64,000 bases of DNA from Haberlea rhodopensis. Taxonomy: Eukaryota > Streptophyta > Magnoliopsida > Lamiales > Gesneriaceae. The position numbers were made by a program, and so were the translations under genes. The DNA lies in NCBI GenBank assembly GCA_907163345.1, contig CAJQUN010000415.1:248001-312000 (forward strand). Direction: 5' to 3'. Of this stretch, positions 1 to 13,000 are shown in pieces (position 1 is the first letter of the stretch; each line of letters begins with the position of its first letter). The notes beneath the pieces are model-generated. The model was not told the DNA's origin. It saw only the letters and a list, made by a program, of their open reading frames with translations, and did no database searches.

Positions 1-235
1 AAAAAACACTTCCTGTCTTTCCCATGCATTTTAAACGCTTCCAGTTTGGTTGTCCCTGTACCATAACTCATGAGTATAATCAATAGATTATTTAATGGTC
101 TAGACATGTCATGACATAATACCATCTCATCAATACCAAATATCAATCACCAATCCCTAGTCTGTCCATCACAATGTATTTTAATGCCCCTCGCTTATTT
201 ACATATAGGCGGCATAGAATAACCTCGCTTCAATG

Positions 236-357
236 GACATGCGGCGCTCCCACCCCTCGCTTCACATTGAGCGGCAAATATTCTTTCCTCGCCCTATATG
301 ATAACCACGCTCAAATGTGACATGCGGCGCTCCCACCCCTCGCTTCACATTTAGCGG
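236..357. repeat. 83-bp-spaced direct repeat in LTR
   Basis: A block of about 39 bp beginning gacatgcggcgctcccaccc occurs at 236 and again at 319 with one or two changes. The motif cctcgctt also occurs alone nearby. This is a local duplication inside the LTR. Confidence 0.85.
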
Positions 358-734
358 AAACAAACCAAATAGCGGCAAGCATTAAAATCATCAAGGGATG
401 ACCACGACTCATGGGATGTGCACCAATAACCATCATATGCATATACAATCATCATGCATAATTCAACATGTATTTGCATCCACAATGCATAATCACATAT
501 ATACTCGCATCCAATGCATAAACAATGAGTATATTAGATACATGTACCGTTGGGTGCCCGTACGTCCTCTACGTACCTTTCCAAAAAGTAGGATGTGGTA
601 GGACTTCAATTCCTTGGCTGTGTCGCCACCTGGGATGGTTCTACACATTCACACAAATCAATATTAGAACCCAATAATAGTCCGACACCAAAAATCCTAC
701 AATAAAATCCAAAAACATCAAATTTTGTGACTCG

Positions 735-940
735 CGATCGATCGCGGCAAAGGGCCGATCGATCGCGAGATCACACTGCCCGGACATCAATTTTTATTCC
801 TTCGGCGATCGATCGCCACATTTGGCGCGATCGATCGCCACCCTCGCCGATCGATCGCCCAAATGTGGCGATCGATCGCCACACGCTTCTGGAGCGTACT
901 GCCTCTTCGCGATCGATCGCCAAAAACGGGCGATCGATCG
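735..940. repeat. eight CGATCGATCG palindromes, mostly 20-22 bp apart
   Basis: The 10-bp self-complementary word CGATCGATCG starts at 735, 756, 806, 828, 848, 869, 910 and 931. Most copies sit inside longer palindromes such as GGCGATCGATCGCC. Spacings are 21, 50, 22, 20, 21, 41 and 21 bp. The block is GC-rich inside an AT-rich LTR. The function is unknown. Confidence 0.95.
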
Positions 941-1682
941 CCGAGCCCTGTATCGCGAAAAATCGCCATTACTGCTCCAAAACTCCATTCCAACCAATAC
1001 CAACTTCCCTACCAACAAACCAATAACATTAAACACATAATAACCCTCCATAAACACTTTAATCACCTCAAAAAATCCAACATTCAACCAAAACCACAAC
1101 AACCCAAAACAAACCCATTTTAAACCATTTCAAATCCAATCCAAACTCAAATAAAACACTACAAAATCAACAATGAGGTATCCATACCTCTTGGGGACTT
1201 CAAATCTCCCAATAAACTCCACAAATCAAGATTTTTGGAAGGATTCTCTTCACCCCTAAGTTCAAAAACGAAAATGAGGAGGGTAGGGTTTGTGGGATGT
1301 GATTTTGGGGGATTTAGTAAAGTGTTTTGGTAAAGGTGGGGGTAGGGGTTTTAAAACAAGTCCAATTGCATCCCCACAACTAACATGATGTATTATACAT
1401 CCCAACATGATATTTAAAAGGCATTTCACCAAAATGCACCAAATCACAATCAAACTCATGCTTTACAATTAATTGCTAACCATGGCAAATAAATCATGCT
1501 AATAACAATTTTCCCAACATGCACAACATGTACCCTGAAATGCACTCCCGGGTCGCCCTTTCCATATGACCATGCATTTCCATAAGATAAATAAATCCAA
1601 CACATAATTAATTACCACCATAATTAATCATATAAACACAATTAGTGCCCAAATTGCAATTAATCATTTCGGGGATATCACA

Positions 1683-3540
1683 GGGGTGCTTAGCTAAACT
1701 AGAAATATGAAGGCCAAAGTAAAGTCATAACAAACGTCAAATAAAAGACGTGAAGAGTTTGACAAATCATGTGTCAAAATAGATTAACAAGTGTGACAAA
1801 TGTGTACACACCTAAAGCATAGATATGCTTGTGTATTGATGATATGCTCATTGGGGAAGCAATTTAGAAATCATCAAGTAACAAAGAAAAATGTCCATCA
1901 AGAACTATGCTGGAATTAAAGTTTCCAAGACATTTGAAGAATCTCAAGGATTAATTCGAGTTTCAAATTTTAAGCTTTGCTCTTAAATTGCAAGTTTACA
2001 AGAAATAGAATCTTGAACTTGTAATTTTTTGAGACTCTATGCGCTTAATTATGAATTGTGAATTAAAGTTGAGTAATTCCTCTGATCTCGACTTTTGTAA
2101 GAAATAACGCGTTAACAACGCTTAAAATTCGATGATGAAAATATCATATGAAAGGATAAAATGATGTAAAAGATGTAATGTGATTACCAAAGCTGAAGAT
2201 ATACTGTTGTGGAAAATTCTCTATGCAAAACATATAAAGATTATACGGCCGAGTGACTTTATAAGTTGTTAGAGAAAAATCATGTGCATGCAACTAAAAT
2301 GTGTTGCGCTAATGCCATATGACAAAATGATTCTCTAGTGGCATAATCACGAGTGATTATGTGAAACCGCGGATCTGCATATAAAATGGTTAACCGAGAG
2401 ATCATGTGGAAGTTTATCGAGGGGAATGGGGTTAAAACCCTATAATCAAAATCTCATAGTGGATATCCAACATTGTTGACCGGAGATCCCAAGATCTAGG
2501 TTCAAAAGGGACTACTAAATTATGAGATTGTATAAACACCTTTGAGATCATTCTCCAACCCATTCCTATGATAAGGGGTGTCGACTGCAAAAGGGGTACG
2601 AGGATAAACAAAAAACCTTTAATGATTCCTAAGACATATAAGAATATGTTGGAGTATAACGGGATACTCTTCTAGGAGATCACCTACGTGAGTGCGAAGT
2701 GTGGCCTCTTCAAAGATGAAAAACACTTATGAAACCAAGCGTGGTCCATGACCAAAACGGACACAACTGTAAGAAACCAATACGAATGTTAGAATTGTTA
2801 TGGTGCGGGTTCAGTTGTCTAGGTTTACACCAACGACTAAATAGTTCAAGACTATAAGTTCACTATTAAGTCAAGTAAATCTGATTGAATACTACCATGG
2901 AAGATTCAAAGGCGCAAGCTATTTCTTCAGATGACATAATAGTTCGTTAAAAGCGCTCAATTGCATGCATGCATTAATTTAATTCATATGGGGATTGTTT
3001 GAAAAAAAATGAATTATATGAGCTCAATCGATCGAGCTGGCCAGAAATTTTTTGTTAACTTTGGTACATTAGCTCGATCGATCGAGCCTTGTATATGATG
3101 CGTGGAATGGTATGTTCATTCACGTTCCGCTACGATTTTGACGATAGGGTGCTTCCAAATAGTGTCCTTTTGGACATACTTCTTGACATACTATACATAT
3201 AACATCCATTGAATTACACATGGAATTTTAGAAACCCACATCATTTTGAAGATCAAAATTTGAGTAATTTGTGGATCTTTATCCTTTTTGAATATTGAGC
3301 GGTTTTAAACATTTGTGGTTTAAATGATTTGTGATTTGGATTGCTCATGTCACAAATCATAGTCGTTGTATCTTGGAAGACAAATTACAAAAGTATCATT
3401 AGCACCGTAGCGGGGCAATATTTTCTTAAGGACGGAGATTCCAAATCTCGCATTGACATTTCTAATACAAAACCATTTGTTGTTTTTGCTTGCTACTTTC
3501 TTAAGATACACACCCGTAAAATTTTGTACTACAAAACCCA
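1683..3540. other. non-coding retrotransposon-like remnant
   Basis: There is no ORF of note in 1.86 kb. The texture (long stretches without coding bias, two GATCGATCGAGC palindromes near 3025 and 3070) resembles the untranslated parts of LTR retrotransposons. I could not define ends, a primer-binding site or target duplications, so the assignment is an inference from appearance only. Confidence 0.3.
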
Positions 3541-4040
3541 CTCCAGCTAGACATGACCACGATTCGTGAACTGCCGGTTGACGGTTCGGAACCGTCGGTT
3601 CGACGGTTCAAAAGAGCTCGACCCTTAACCTTAACCTTCGTAGACGGTTCCGGTTACGGTTCGTGAACCGCCGGTTACGGTTAAGGTTACGGTTACGGTT
3701 AACCACCGGTTACGGTTACGGTTCGACCCTTATTTTTTAAATTAAAAAATTTAAAATTAAAATTTTTATTTAAACAATTTAAAACTTATTATAAAAGAAT
3801 CATAAAAAGAACAAAGGAAATGTAACGGTGGGAGAGTTTGAACTTTTTAAGTTGTCATTAACTCTCTATATTCGTATGAATCATTTAGCAATTTCTAGTT
3901 CAACGTATGGGTATATCTAGTGGAAATTTTATAGCTCGCATGCCATTAATCTTACAAAACTTACCCCGTTGTTTTATCAAACTCGATGTGACCACAAATA
4001 AGATAATGTCATTTTAATTGATTGAATCTGATTATCTAAC

Positions 4041-4500
4041 GATACTAATTACATATGAAATTGGTATGAAACATATATAATTTTGATATTAATCACAAAT
4101 GATATTGGTATGAAACATTTACAATTATCATACTAATTACATATGAAATCCGTATGAAACATATACAACTTTGGTACTAATTACAAAAGAGTTTGGTACG
4201 AAAGATTTACAATTATGATACTAATTACATATAAAATTGGTATGAAAAATATACAACTTTGTCACTAAATACAAATGATATTAGTATGAAGCATTTACAT
4301 TTATGATACTAATTACATATGAAATTGGAAACCTATACAATTTTGGTACTAATTGCAAAAGAGATTGGTATGCATAATTTACAATTTTGGTACTAATTAC
4401 TTATGAAATTGGTATGAAACTTATACAACTTTGATACTAATTGCAAATGATATTGGCATGGAGCATATACAATTTGATATTAATTACATATGAAATTGAC
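4041..4500. repeat. 44-bp tandem array (about 10 copies) with 88-bp higher order
   Basis: Units begin gatactaattacatatgaaa at 4041 and recur every 44 bp (4085, 4129 and so on). Alternate units differ consistently: odd units read acatatgaaat followed by atacaactt, and even units read caaatgatatt followed by tttacaattat. The repeat therefore has an 88-bp higher-order period. One unit is a few bases short. Confidence 0.9.
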
Positions 4501-5145
4501 GAGTATAACATTGAATTATTTATTATTTATCTATAAAAAAAACAACACAAAAGTTATTGTTATGTTAAAAAAAGTCAGTAATAAGATTTGTCACTATCAA
4601 TTTACAAACAAATGCCAGTAAAGTTATTTTTATGATGATTTCATTGATTAACCATAAATATATTAAGTTAGGAGTTATTAATTTATATAATATAAAGTTA
4701 GTGAATTATCAATTCAATACGTTGTTCCCAAATCAGTATAAGTAAATTATTAAAATATTTCATTAATTAATCAAATATTATATTATTGAGTTTCTATTGT
4801 AAGTTATATTGTGATAAACTAAGATATACTTATTTAATTATTATGTATATAATGTAAATCCAATAATGAGCATAAAATACTTGTAGAATAATCATAAAAG
4901 GTATATAATATATTTGTTTGTAATAATTTGTTTCAAATATTTTATTTTGCAACCACTATTTATAGTTCTTATTAATTTATCCAACATTTTTTGTTATATT
5001 TACTTTGTTATAGATATGTTTTTATTATATAATAATTATTTAAGAGTATAACATATTTTTTTAGATAATTTTTATTTGTCAATATAAAATAGTTATTATT
5101 GTATTAGACATATAATATATATTGTCTAAAATAAAACAATCAAGA

Positions 5146-5255
5146 CAATAGCTTAGTGGTAAGAAGCTGTATATACATTACAGAGGTCAAGGGTTTGAAT
5201 CCTCAACAACACAATATAATTTTAAATAATAAATAATAAAAAAAAAAATAAGGGT
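5146..5255 (+). mobile_element. tRNA-derived SINE-like remnant
   Basis: The sequence has tRNA-like internal Pol III promoter elements. A-box-like tagcttagtggtaag lies at about 5149, and B-box-like gggtttgaatcctc at about 5189. An A-rich tail (aataataaaaaaaaaaataag) ends near 5250. It lies inside the hAT-like element. It does not fold as a full tRNA by eye, so a SINE head is the better reading. No clear target duplication was found. Confidence 0.4.
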
Positions 5256-5399
5256 GCAACCGGCGGTACCGGCCCGTACAGGTTACGGTTCTCATACCCC
5301 ATGACGAGCCGGTAACGGTTCCAAACCGTTGAACCAGGTCAACGGGCCGGTTACGGTCCGGGCCGGGCCACGGTTATTTTATAACAGTGGCCATGTCTG

Positions 5400-7043
5400 A
5401 CTCAAGCTGCTCTCCCAAGACCACCAAAGCCACCATCACTCCTCCAGATCCGAAACCACCCCTAGCTCCACCGCATAGACCCCCACCGCCACCGAAAGAG
5501 CCACTGCAACCGAGCCATCCACCACCACCTTGACCTCCAAAAAGGGCCAGAACGCCACCGCCATCTAAGGTCATGCCACAATCAACACCTGAACCCAAAA
5601 ATCCAAAACCCAACACCAAGAAACAAAAGCCAAATAACGGACGAGGAAACCCAAGCTACATGGTATAAGAAAACCCTACTCTCCACCATAGGAGAACACT
5701 TTCTTCCACTACGGGAGAAACGCCGATATGAGAGCTGAGCCATTTTACCGATAACTTAATTTTAGTTGGTCATCATGCTTATTGTTATATATTTAATTTA
5801 AAAATTAAAAAGAAGCGTGATACAAAAAATTGAAAAAGAAATGTATCAAAATCTTGATTCGAAATTATGTTTTAAAAAATATCTTGATTCCAAATCCAAA
5901 GTGGCCACACACATAAATCTGTTCAACGACTATGATTAACAAGATTTTGTATGTTGATGCATGGATCATGACCCACACCCAATTTATACAAGAATTTCCC
6001 GAATAAATAGACCCATGTTTTAACATTTGCGTAATATATGAAGATGTATGTTCTTCAATTTAGCAACATACATTATTAAAATTTATTATTATTTTTTTGC
6101 TTTCTGTTTAATTTTGCAAGGAAGACGAATCTCAATTATAGGTTATAACATCTAAGCATTGGCAGGTGTCAAAGGAAAATGACTCTGAACAATACGTGTG
6201 TCAACCAAAGGAAGCAAACTATTAATTATTAGTTCCCATAGGCATAGTTCTTCTTAACGGTCACATATGATATGACAACTATTTTAGATTTTATATTATT
6301 TTAAAACATAAAAAATAAAATTGAGATCAGATTCACACAAGCGGTTGGAAATTCATATTCGACATTAATTAATCTAACTAATATCAATTATAAGTTTAAT
6401 TATCAGTTTTTTGGTTGATATTAAAGAAAGAAACCCCACCTTCGCGTTACCACAAGTACATATTGCGACTTCAAAATCTTTCATTTTTATCGCCATCAAG
6501 ACGTGTTATTTATTCTCTGCACCAAGAAAGAAAATGAGTATGAGATCGTTCTAACACTAATTTGAAAATGTAAGATTTTAAGACAAAGGTCTGATCAAAC
6601 TAATGACTGTCTTCACTCCAAACACACTTACCATTACATCAAAATATCATCTCATCTCAGTTACATTCACTACCATCGAATTCAAACACCAATTCAATAA
6701 TACATTTACACCCTCCCAATTGCAAATATAAACAAGTATAGACGATGAAACAAAACCATTTTCACGAATACCAACAAAATCAAAGAATTTAATCCGCCTC
6801 CTAACTTTGAACTACAATCCACGGAACCTTGATCGTGTGCAACCGGAGATAACCATTTTTCTGGGCACATACGATTGAAAATGATACCAACATTTTCATG
6901 GCAGAGGGGGCCTAATTTAGGATCACACTCGAGGTAGATTGACCCATAAAAGTAGGTGCCTACGGAAGTATGGAAGCAAAACAAACAAGGCTATGCAAAG
7001 AACTTGGGGGGCAAAGGCACTTCGTTCAGGAGTCGGTCAACTC
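5400..7043. other. intergenic DNA and villin 3' flank
   Basis: Just right of the hAT-like element (5400-5640) the minus strand has a glycine-rich open frame of 81 codons from GGTGGC-type low-complexity DNA, without any recognisable domain; I do not call it a gene. The rest up to 6600 is AT-rich with no coding signal. The villin 3' untranslated region probably lies within about 6700-7043, but no clear poly(A) signal could be fixed. Confidence 0.4.
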
Positions 7044-10000
7044 CTAGAAGAGATCCACTTTCCTTTTCAGCATGTCCTGCTTCCATTTGGGCAACTTGTA
7101 GTATGCATCTTTTGTCATTTCGAACACGGATTGGAATTCTCCATCAGAAAGATAAGTCTGAAACAGATCAATATTATAGAATTCAATGTAATGGTCCCTA
7201 TTTTTTAAGGAACACTTTCTTTAAAGACCAAGTGCCATTAACCATTAAGTTTGAGGACGTCAAGCTGAATACATAATAATCAACTGAAATGGAAAAACTT
7301 CCAAGAAACAAACCTCTCTCCGCTTATAATCAATACCCATCACAGGGTTGTCCGCTTTCGCCTTCAATCGTTCATAACTAAATGTACTTTGACTAGTTCC
7401 AGACCTATTCTCATCCTGATCGGTGTCTGGGTTTGATCCTGATTCTCCTCCATTACACTCTATGATGGGCTCAGATATCTCAGTTTCCTTGACCTCCAAA
7501 ACTTCTTTGGATTCCTCCATCTCCGCAGAATCTTCACTCTTCAATATAGCTGCAAGAGTAGTCACGATTTTGGGTAGAAAAAACTAATTAAAGTTGGTTT
7601 AGAGAAGGATAATCCTCCACCTTGATAGTGGTACAAGTTTGTGTGATTTTATAAGTTCCATCAATGAACCTCTTTTGCAATTTTATTCAATTATTTTCAT
7701 TCTCACAAAGTTGAGCACGACGTTGCTAACAGAACCCATTCCATCAGTACTCAGTTGCACACCATACTCCCATAACCATAGGGTAAGGGCATTGACAAAA
7801 CACATATTTACCTATGATTCCATAACATGGTTTATGGACTGAGCACCTACCGTTTTACATGCTAGTAGTAACGATACAACTCAAATATTTGAACTGATTC
7901 ATGCGTTAAATAGACAGTAATCACACACAACAGCAGAGACAATTGATGTTACCCAACAATTTATCACTGGCAACTTAAAAAAGCACGTGTCATGCCAGGT
8001 ATTTAATCCAAAGTTCGGGGATTTCACTATTATGTGTGGGAAGGGGAGGGAGATGGGGGACAGGGTATTAACATGATACCATGCCGTCTGGCTTCTACAG
8101 GTGGACTTGTACTGGCGCGGGCAGCAGAGGCATCAGGGGATTTTTTCTTTTCAGCAGTCAGAACAGATGACAAAGCAGCCACGGCAGCTGCTCTCTGCGA
8201 CCCTTGACCAGTTCCTCCGGACCTTGAGGCCGAACCAGATTTCGGAGACGAAGTTGATTTAAATGCAGAGTTCAAAGCAGCTAAAGCTGAAGCTCGTTGA
8301 GTTTGTCCACCTCCACCTTGATTTGAACCATTGGCTTTCCCCTGATTTTAAACGAACAACGATCAAAAAAAGAAAAAGAGAAAAGCTCGAGATAAAGTAT
8401 AAGCTTAAACATACCGCCGCAGCATGATCAGCTCCAAAGAGGAGCATGACCTTCTTTTGGAATGAGTTTCCATGTACCTGTTCAGCAAAATGAACATCCA
8501 ACATTTGCCAACATGGGGATATAACATAATCACCTACATCTAAAAAGAGAAAAGGAGATGGGATAAGAATGCCACCACATCACAACAGAAAAACGTAGGA
8601 AATTGTTTTAGCACATCCCGATCTCATTCAGTAGATTGTTAACTACAGATTCCAAAAAAAAATCAAGTTATTTAATCACGGTCATCCAATGAATACTCAG
8701 ATAGAGTTGTGAATTTAACATGATAAAATTTAATTGAATACCATGATGTGAATATTTCCCGGTAGCATATAGTCCAGGAAACGGATTAGTCTGCTTTTTT
8801 AGAAGGTCAAAAAAAACCTTTTAACTGTGTTAAAGTTGCTGCACAAGCTATGCCTAAAATTAGCGCCATTTATCCCTGTCAATGCACTCAACATGGCATA
8901 ATATCCATCACTTGTTCCAAAATAAATGTTCGACAATCATCTCATGAACCAAGACATTCTGAAAAATATCGAGAGCAATTGAATAGCTGTGACATACACT
9001 AGCTTTTGCAGAATCCCATGAAAAATATGTGGTGAAGAAACATGGCTCATTTCCTTCAGCGACTTTGTAAAGTGGAACATGTGGCGACAACCCCTCCAAT
9101 GAAGCAGCCATCTCAATATATTTCTGCGTTACGATTAAGTGGTCAATAGAGCGCAAATAGATGAAACACTTCCGCAATCAAAAATCCAGAAATCCGGTAC
9201 CTGTCCAATTACATATGTATTTTGCTTCTCTTTGACGTCCACCGACTGACCGACCCAAACAAACACTTCAGCATGTGTATCAAGTATTAATATATCCTCT
9301 GTTAAAAGGTCATCTTGAGAGAAGTTGAAAACTTCTTCAACCTGGCATACAAAGCCATGCATGTATCTTCTACTAATCATGAATAGTTTACAACACATTT
9401 CAAGTAAAAATTCACTTTCAATATATACCTCAAACTTTCCTGGAAGTCCACATAGCAGCACGTTCATCACAAAAAATGAGAATAAAAACAAGCCAAAAGT
9501 TATCAATCAAGATTTCAACACAAGTAAACTTAGTTCTACAAGAGAAAACAAAATAGTTAATCATAGCATAAAAGAGTTTTCCACCTTTATTAAATGACAC
9601 CTCGTACAAGTGAGGATCTCTCACAACCTCAGGAGATACCTTTTTGCTGGTGTAACTTTGTTTTCCTCCAACAGCAAACCAAAAGGATGAGCTCTCTGTC
9701 CCTTCTTTAGTGTGTTTGACAGCTGATCCCGGCTGAGATAATGAAATAGTGTAAAATATGAAGTCCCAAATTGTAACTCAAAAAAAAAAAGCAGAAGATA
9801 CTTCAGTCACAAGTAATAAAATACCCCGAGACAAATAGTGTTTTCATTTGCAAACGAATGCAACCAAATATAAAGGGTCAGTTAAAAATAAGAACCATAT
9901 AGTAGTCTTGGATTTTGCAAAAATGTACAAAAAACATATCAAAAAATATAAGAAGATATATTATATAAGAGGATTCTAGCAAAGGCAGACTAGATATATT

Positions 10001-13000
10001 ATATAATCAAAACTCAAAAAGAAGCTCAAACCAAAAAATATAAGAACATATTTGAGACGGAAGTTGAAATTCACATATTGATAAAGAAGCTTCCACGCTC
10101 CCATGCATTGATGGCATTGTTTTTATTTCACTTGGTTTGGTTGACCAACCCAAGCTGGATAATGATGTTGTATACTGCAGTTCAATTTTCAAGAAACAAA
10201 GAAAAGATAAAATGATCGTTTCTTCTTTCAAATACCTTCAGAAATTCTGCAACTTTGGCTGCAAACTGTTGCTGCTCAAAGGTGCTTTGATTGCCATGCC
10301 AACTGAGAAGTGAAGATCCAGAATGCAGCAGAAAACATTCATTCGAATTCAATGATGTTGCCACCTAAGAGCCAACAGAATTCGATTAAAATTGACCCAG
10401 TTGTCACCGATTTAGAACATTTAGTTATAGAACCCTATAGGAAGTGTTAGGCAAAGAAATGTCACAAAGATTTATAGGAAGTGTTAGGCAAAGAAATGTC
10501 ACAAAGATTTATAGGAAGTTTTAGGCAAAGAAATGATGTTGCCACCTAAGAGACAACAGAATTCGATTAAAATTGACCCAGTTGTCACCAATTTAGAACA
10601 TTTAGTTATAGAACCCTATAGGAAGTGTTAGGCAAAGAAATGTCACAAAGATTTATAGGAAGTGTTAGGCAAAGAAATGTCACAAAGATTTAACAGCAGT
10701 AAGGACAAAAGAAATGATGAACACACAGCTTCAACTTGAATGACTTTGTTGTTATGCTGAGAAGTTCCCGATATGCGGAAGAGAGCAACACCATCAGCAT
10801 TGTATGTTTCATCATTCAAACCTTTGTCAGCAATATAGTTTTTGTAGGCAGAGCTCGTTCCACCCTAATGAAACGAGTAACAATAATTAGGGGGAAACAT
10901 CACTAATCCAATATTTTTGATTCACATATTCCACTTCTTTCCCAATATTAAGTATTGAAAGGCACCTTAAGGATCACCATAGGTTGAAATATAGAAATAA
11001 ACTGAGGAGGCTCTTTCCATTGAAATATTCGACCCTGGATAAGTATATATTTCATGTCTCAACTTTGTACCTTGCATTGTCTAATGAGGAAACAATGAGG
11101 TGCTTTAATACCTGCACTGGTCTTCCCTTCAGTGAGTTATACATCGTGCTGGACAATTTATCAGTCATCTTACGATCCCCCTGAACATCAAGAACAAACT
11201 GTTATTAGTGACTGAATCTTTAGGCTTGCTAAGTGCATTTTAGTTTTTAAGAATTTGATTAGGAATAGTTCCATTCCTCTGTTGCCCCCAACAGTGTATA
11301 ATACCTCACTGCTGTCTTTTCCAATCCAACAGCATAAATAATAATCTTCTTTTCTTTCAGAAGAGTGGTATGTGTAGAGCACAATATAGCAATCCCCACT
11401 GTAGAATTTACCAATGTCTTCATTGGGCACGGGAGTTTTTGCATTGCCGTTGATGCACCAAACCTGGAAACATATAATGATGAAAACTTCAACCATTTTT
11501 GATTAGTGCACCTAGCGTACAAAGCCAACACCAAATCAACTGGAAAACTAAAGACATGAGCTGGACCTCTATCTTTCCACCTTCTTCAAGCAATGGAGGG
11601 ACATCGTCGCTCACTGGAGCACTCTTACTAGTTCCCTTCATGGCAGCACCTTGCTGCTTCAACAAAGCTACAAAAATGCATAATATTTAAAAACTTAGAA
11701 GACATGCTCAGCAAATATGTCTGATAATGAAATTGGACATACCGGCTACTTTTCCTTTTCCCTCCTCAGCTACAGGATGTGCTGATCCTAATGGCCACGA
11801 ATCAAATTTGGACTTGAATGAATGTGTCTCGTGACCTTGGATAAGCCGATATGTTTCTGTTGATTTTGGTCTATCTTGGCAAGCCAAAAAATCCTGGAAC
11901 ATCATTTCGGCAATGAAAATCTACATGACTCATGGAACATAGAGACAAATATTAAGATTCTAACCTCTGCCGCTTGTATAGCAGCCTTCCTCTCATCAAC
12001 TTGTGTTACACGACCAACCCAAACAAACACTTCAGCACCACAATCCAATAAATAGCATTTGTTGTTTTCCAGAGTTGACTTGGAAAGTTCACCATCTACA
12101 GTCTTGAGTTGACCATCAATAATGCTGCAAAGAAAGCCAAGGAGGAAAGTAGGTAGGAGTTAAGTTCCGTCAACCATGAAAAAATCAATAACGTCACTCA
12201 ATTAGCACATAAGATCTTCAGCTACAAGCAAAAGTCAAATTTCCAATTTTGATGCATGTTATATGCCTAACAAAAGGCAGGTGATTACCAAACCCACCTG
12301 ACTCCCTTCCACAATCCTTGGCAAAAAAGAAAGTAAAATGAAAGGCTTGCGAGACATGGACTTACATTGACATAGATAAATGCAATGACCAACTGTGACT
12401 TCAAAAGAAAAACATAACATGATACTACAATAATTACCTATACAGCTGCGGAGGAGTCTTCTCTGGAACAATATCGTCCTCCGTAGAAACCTTTTTACCA
12501 ATTGGAGCAAACCCACCAAAGAGAACCCAGAATTCACCAGAATCTGATTCAGCTTGTAAGTTTCCATCATCTGAAAGGGAGTAACATTTAGAGACAAACA
12601 TAAACAATTGAGCAACAAACATCGACATAGGACCATAAAAACCCGGACAACAGTAGATGTTAGAAGTGTTCTCACCAATAATTGCCACATCACACTTCCC
12701 TTCATGATACTTGTCCTTCAAAAACTTAACTACTTCTAATGCTTTGGCCCGTTCCTGAATATTTGAGTTTGCACCATTGAATTGATATATCTTGTCTTTG
12801 GAGTTGAGAATAAAAATGTCGTCATGATTTAGTGAGGAACGAGAAAACGGGACCTACATGACATGTAGAAACAATTAATATACTTTGAGTACATTCCGAG
12901 AATATTATAGTGTTGGTATGCTCCCCTACCTGCTTCAGTCTTACAACTCGTTTTCCTCTACAGAGATACAACTGTGTTTCAAACTCTTCTTCTTCAGGTT

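Larger units (their letters stand above)
1..1682 (-). mobile_element. partial Ty3/gypsy-type LTR, right end in window
   Basis: No gene is present. The right edge at 1682 ends ...GATATCACA, so on the minus strand it begins TGTGATATCCCC, a normal LTR start. No polypurine tract lies outside it, so it is either the 5' LTR of an element whose body lies left of the window or a solo LTR. The layout (small direct repeats, a cgtacgtcctctacgtacc block, AT-rich flanks) resembles the large LTR at 59807-62462, but the ends differ, so I treat it as a related family and not the same one. It carries an 83-bp direct repeat and a cluster of GATCGATC palindromes, listed separately. Confidence 0.55.
3549..5399. 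mobile_element. non-autonomous hAT-like DNA transposon
   Basis: The ends are inverted repeats: left AGACATGACCAC, and the right end read in reverse CAGACATGGCCAC. The flanks carry a direct repeat, actccagct at 3540 and actcaagct at 5400, which is 8-9 bp with one mismatch and fits the 8-bp duplication made by hAT elements. Both subterminal regions are packed with GGTTACGGTT/AACCGG-type repeats (about 3570-3735 and 5255-5375), as in many plant hAT elements. No transposase ORF exists; the 1.85-kb interior is AT-rich and holds a 44-bp array and a SINE-like piece. The exact ends are uncertain by 1-2 bp. Confidence 0.6.

Noticed and set aside
735..940. CRISPR-like array
   Set aside because: Regular spacing, but the repeats are 10-bp palindromes, spacers are about 11 bp and the genome is a plant.
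727..1123. Several overlapping ORFs on both strands
   Set aside because: They arise because the GATCGATC palindromes are open in many frames (repeated DRS/IDR strings). They lie inside an LTR.
5374..5619. Glycine-rich minus-strand ORF of 81 codons
   Set aside because: Its composition comes from a low-complexity GGTGGC-type stretch. No domain, splice context or start context supports a gene.
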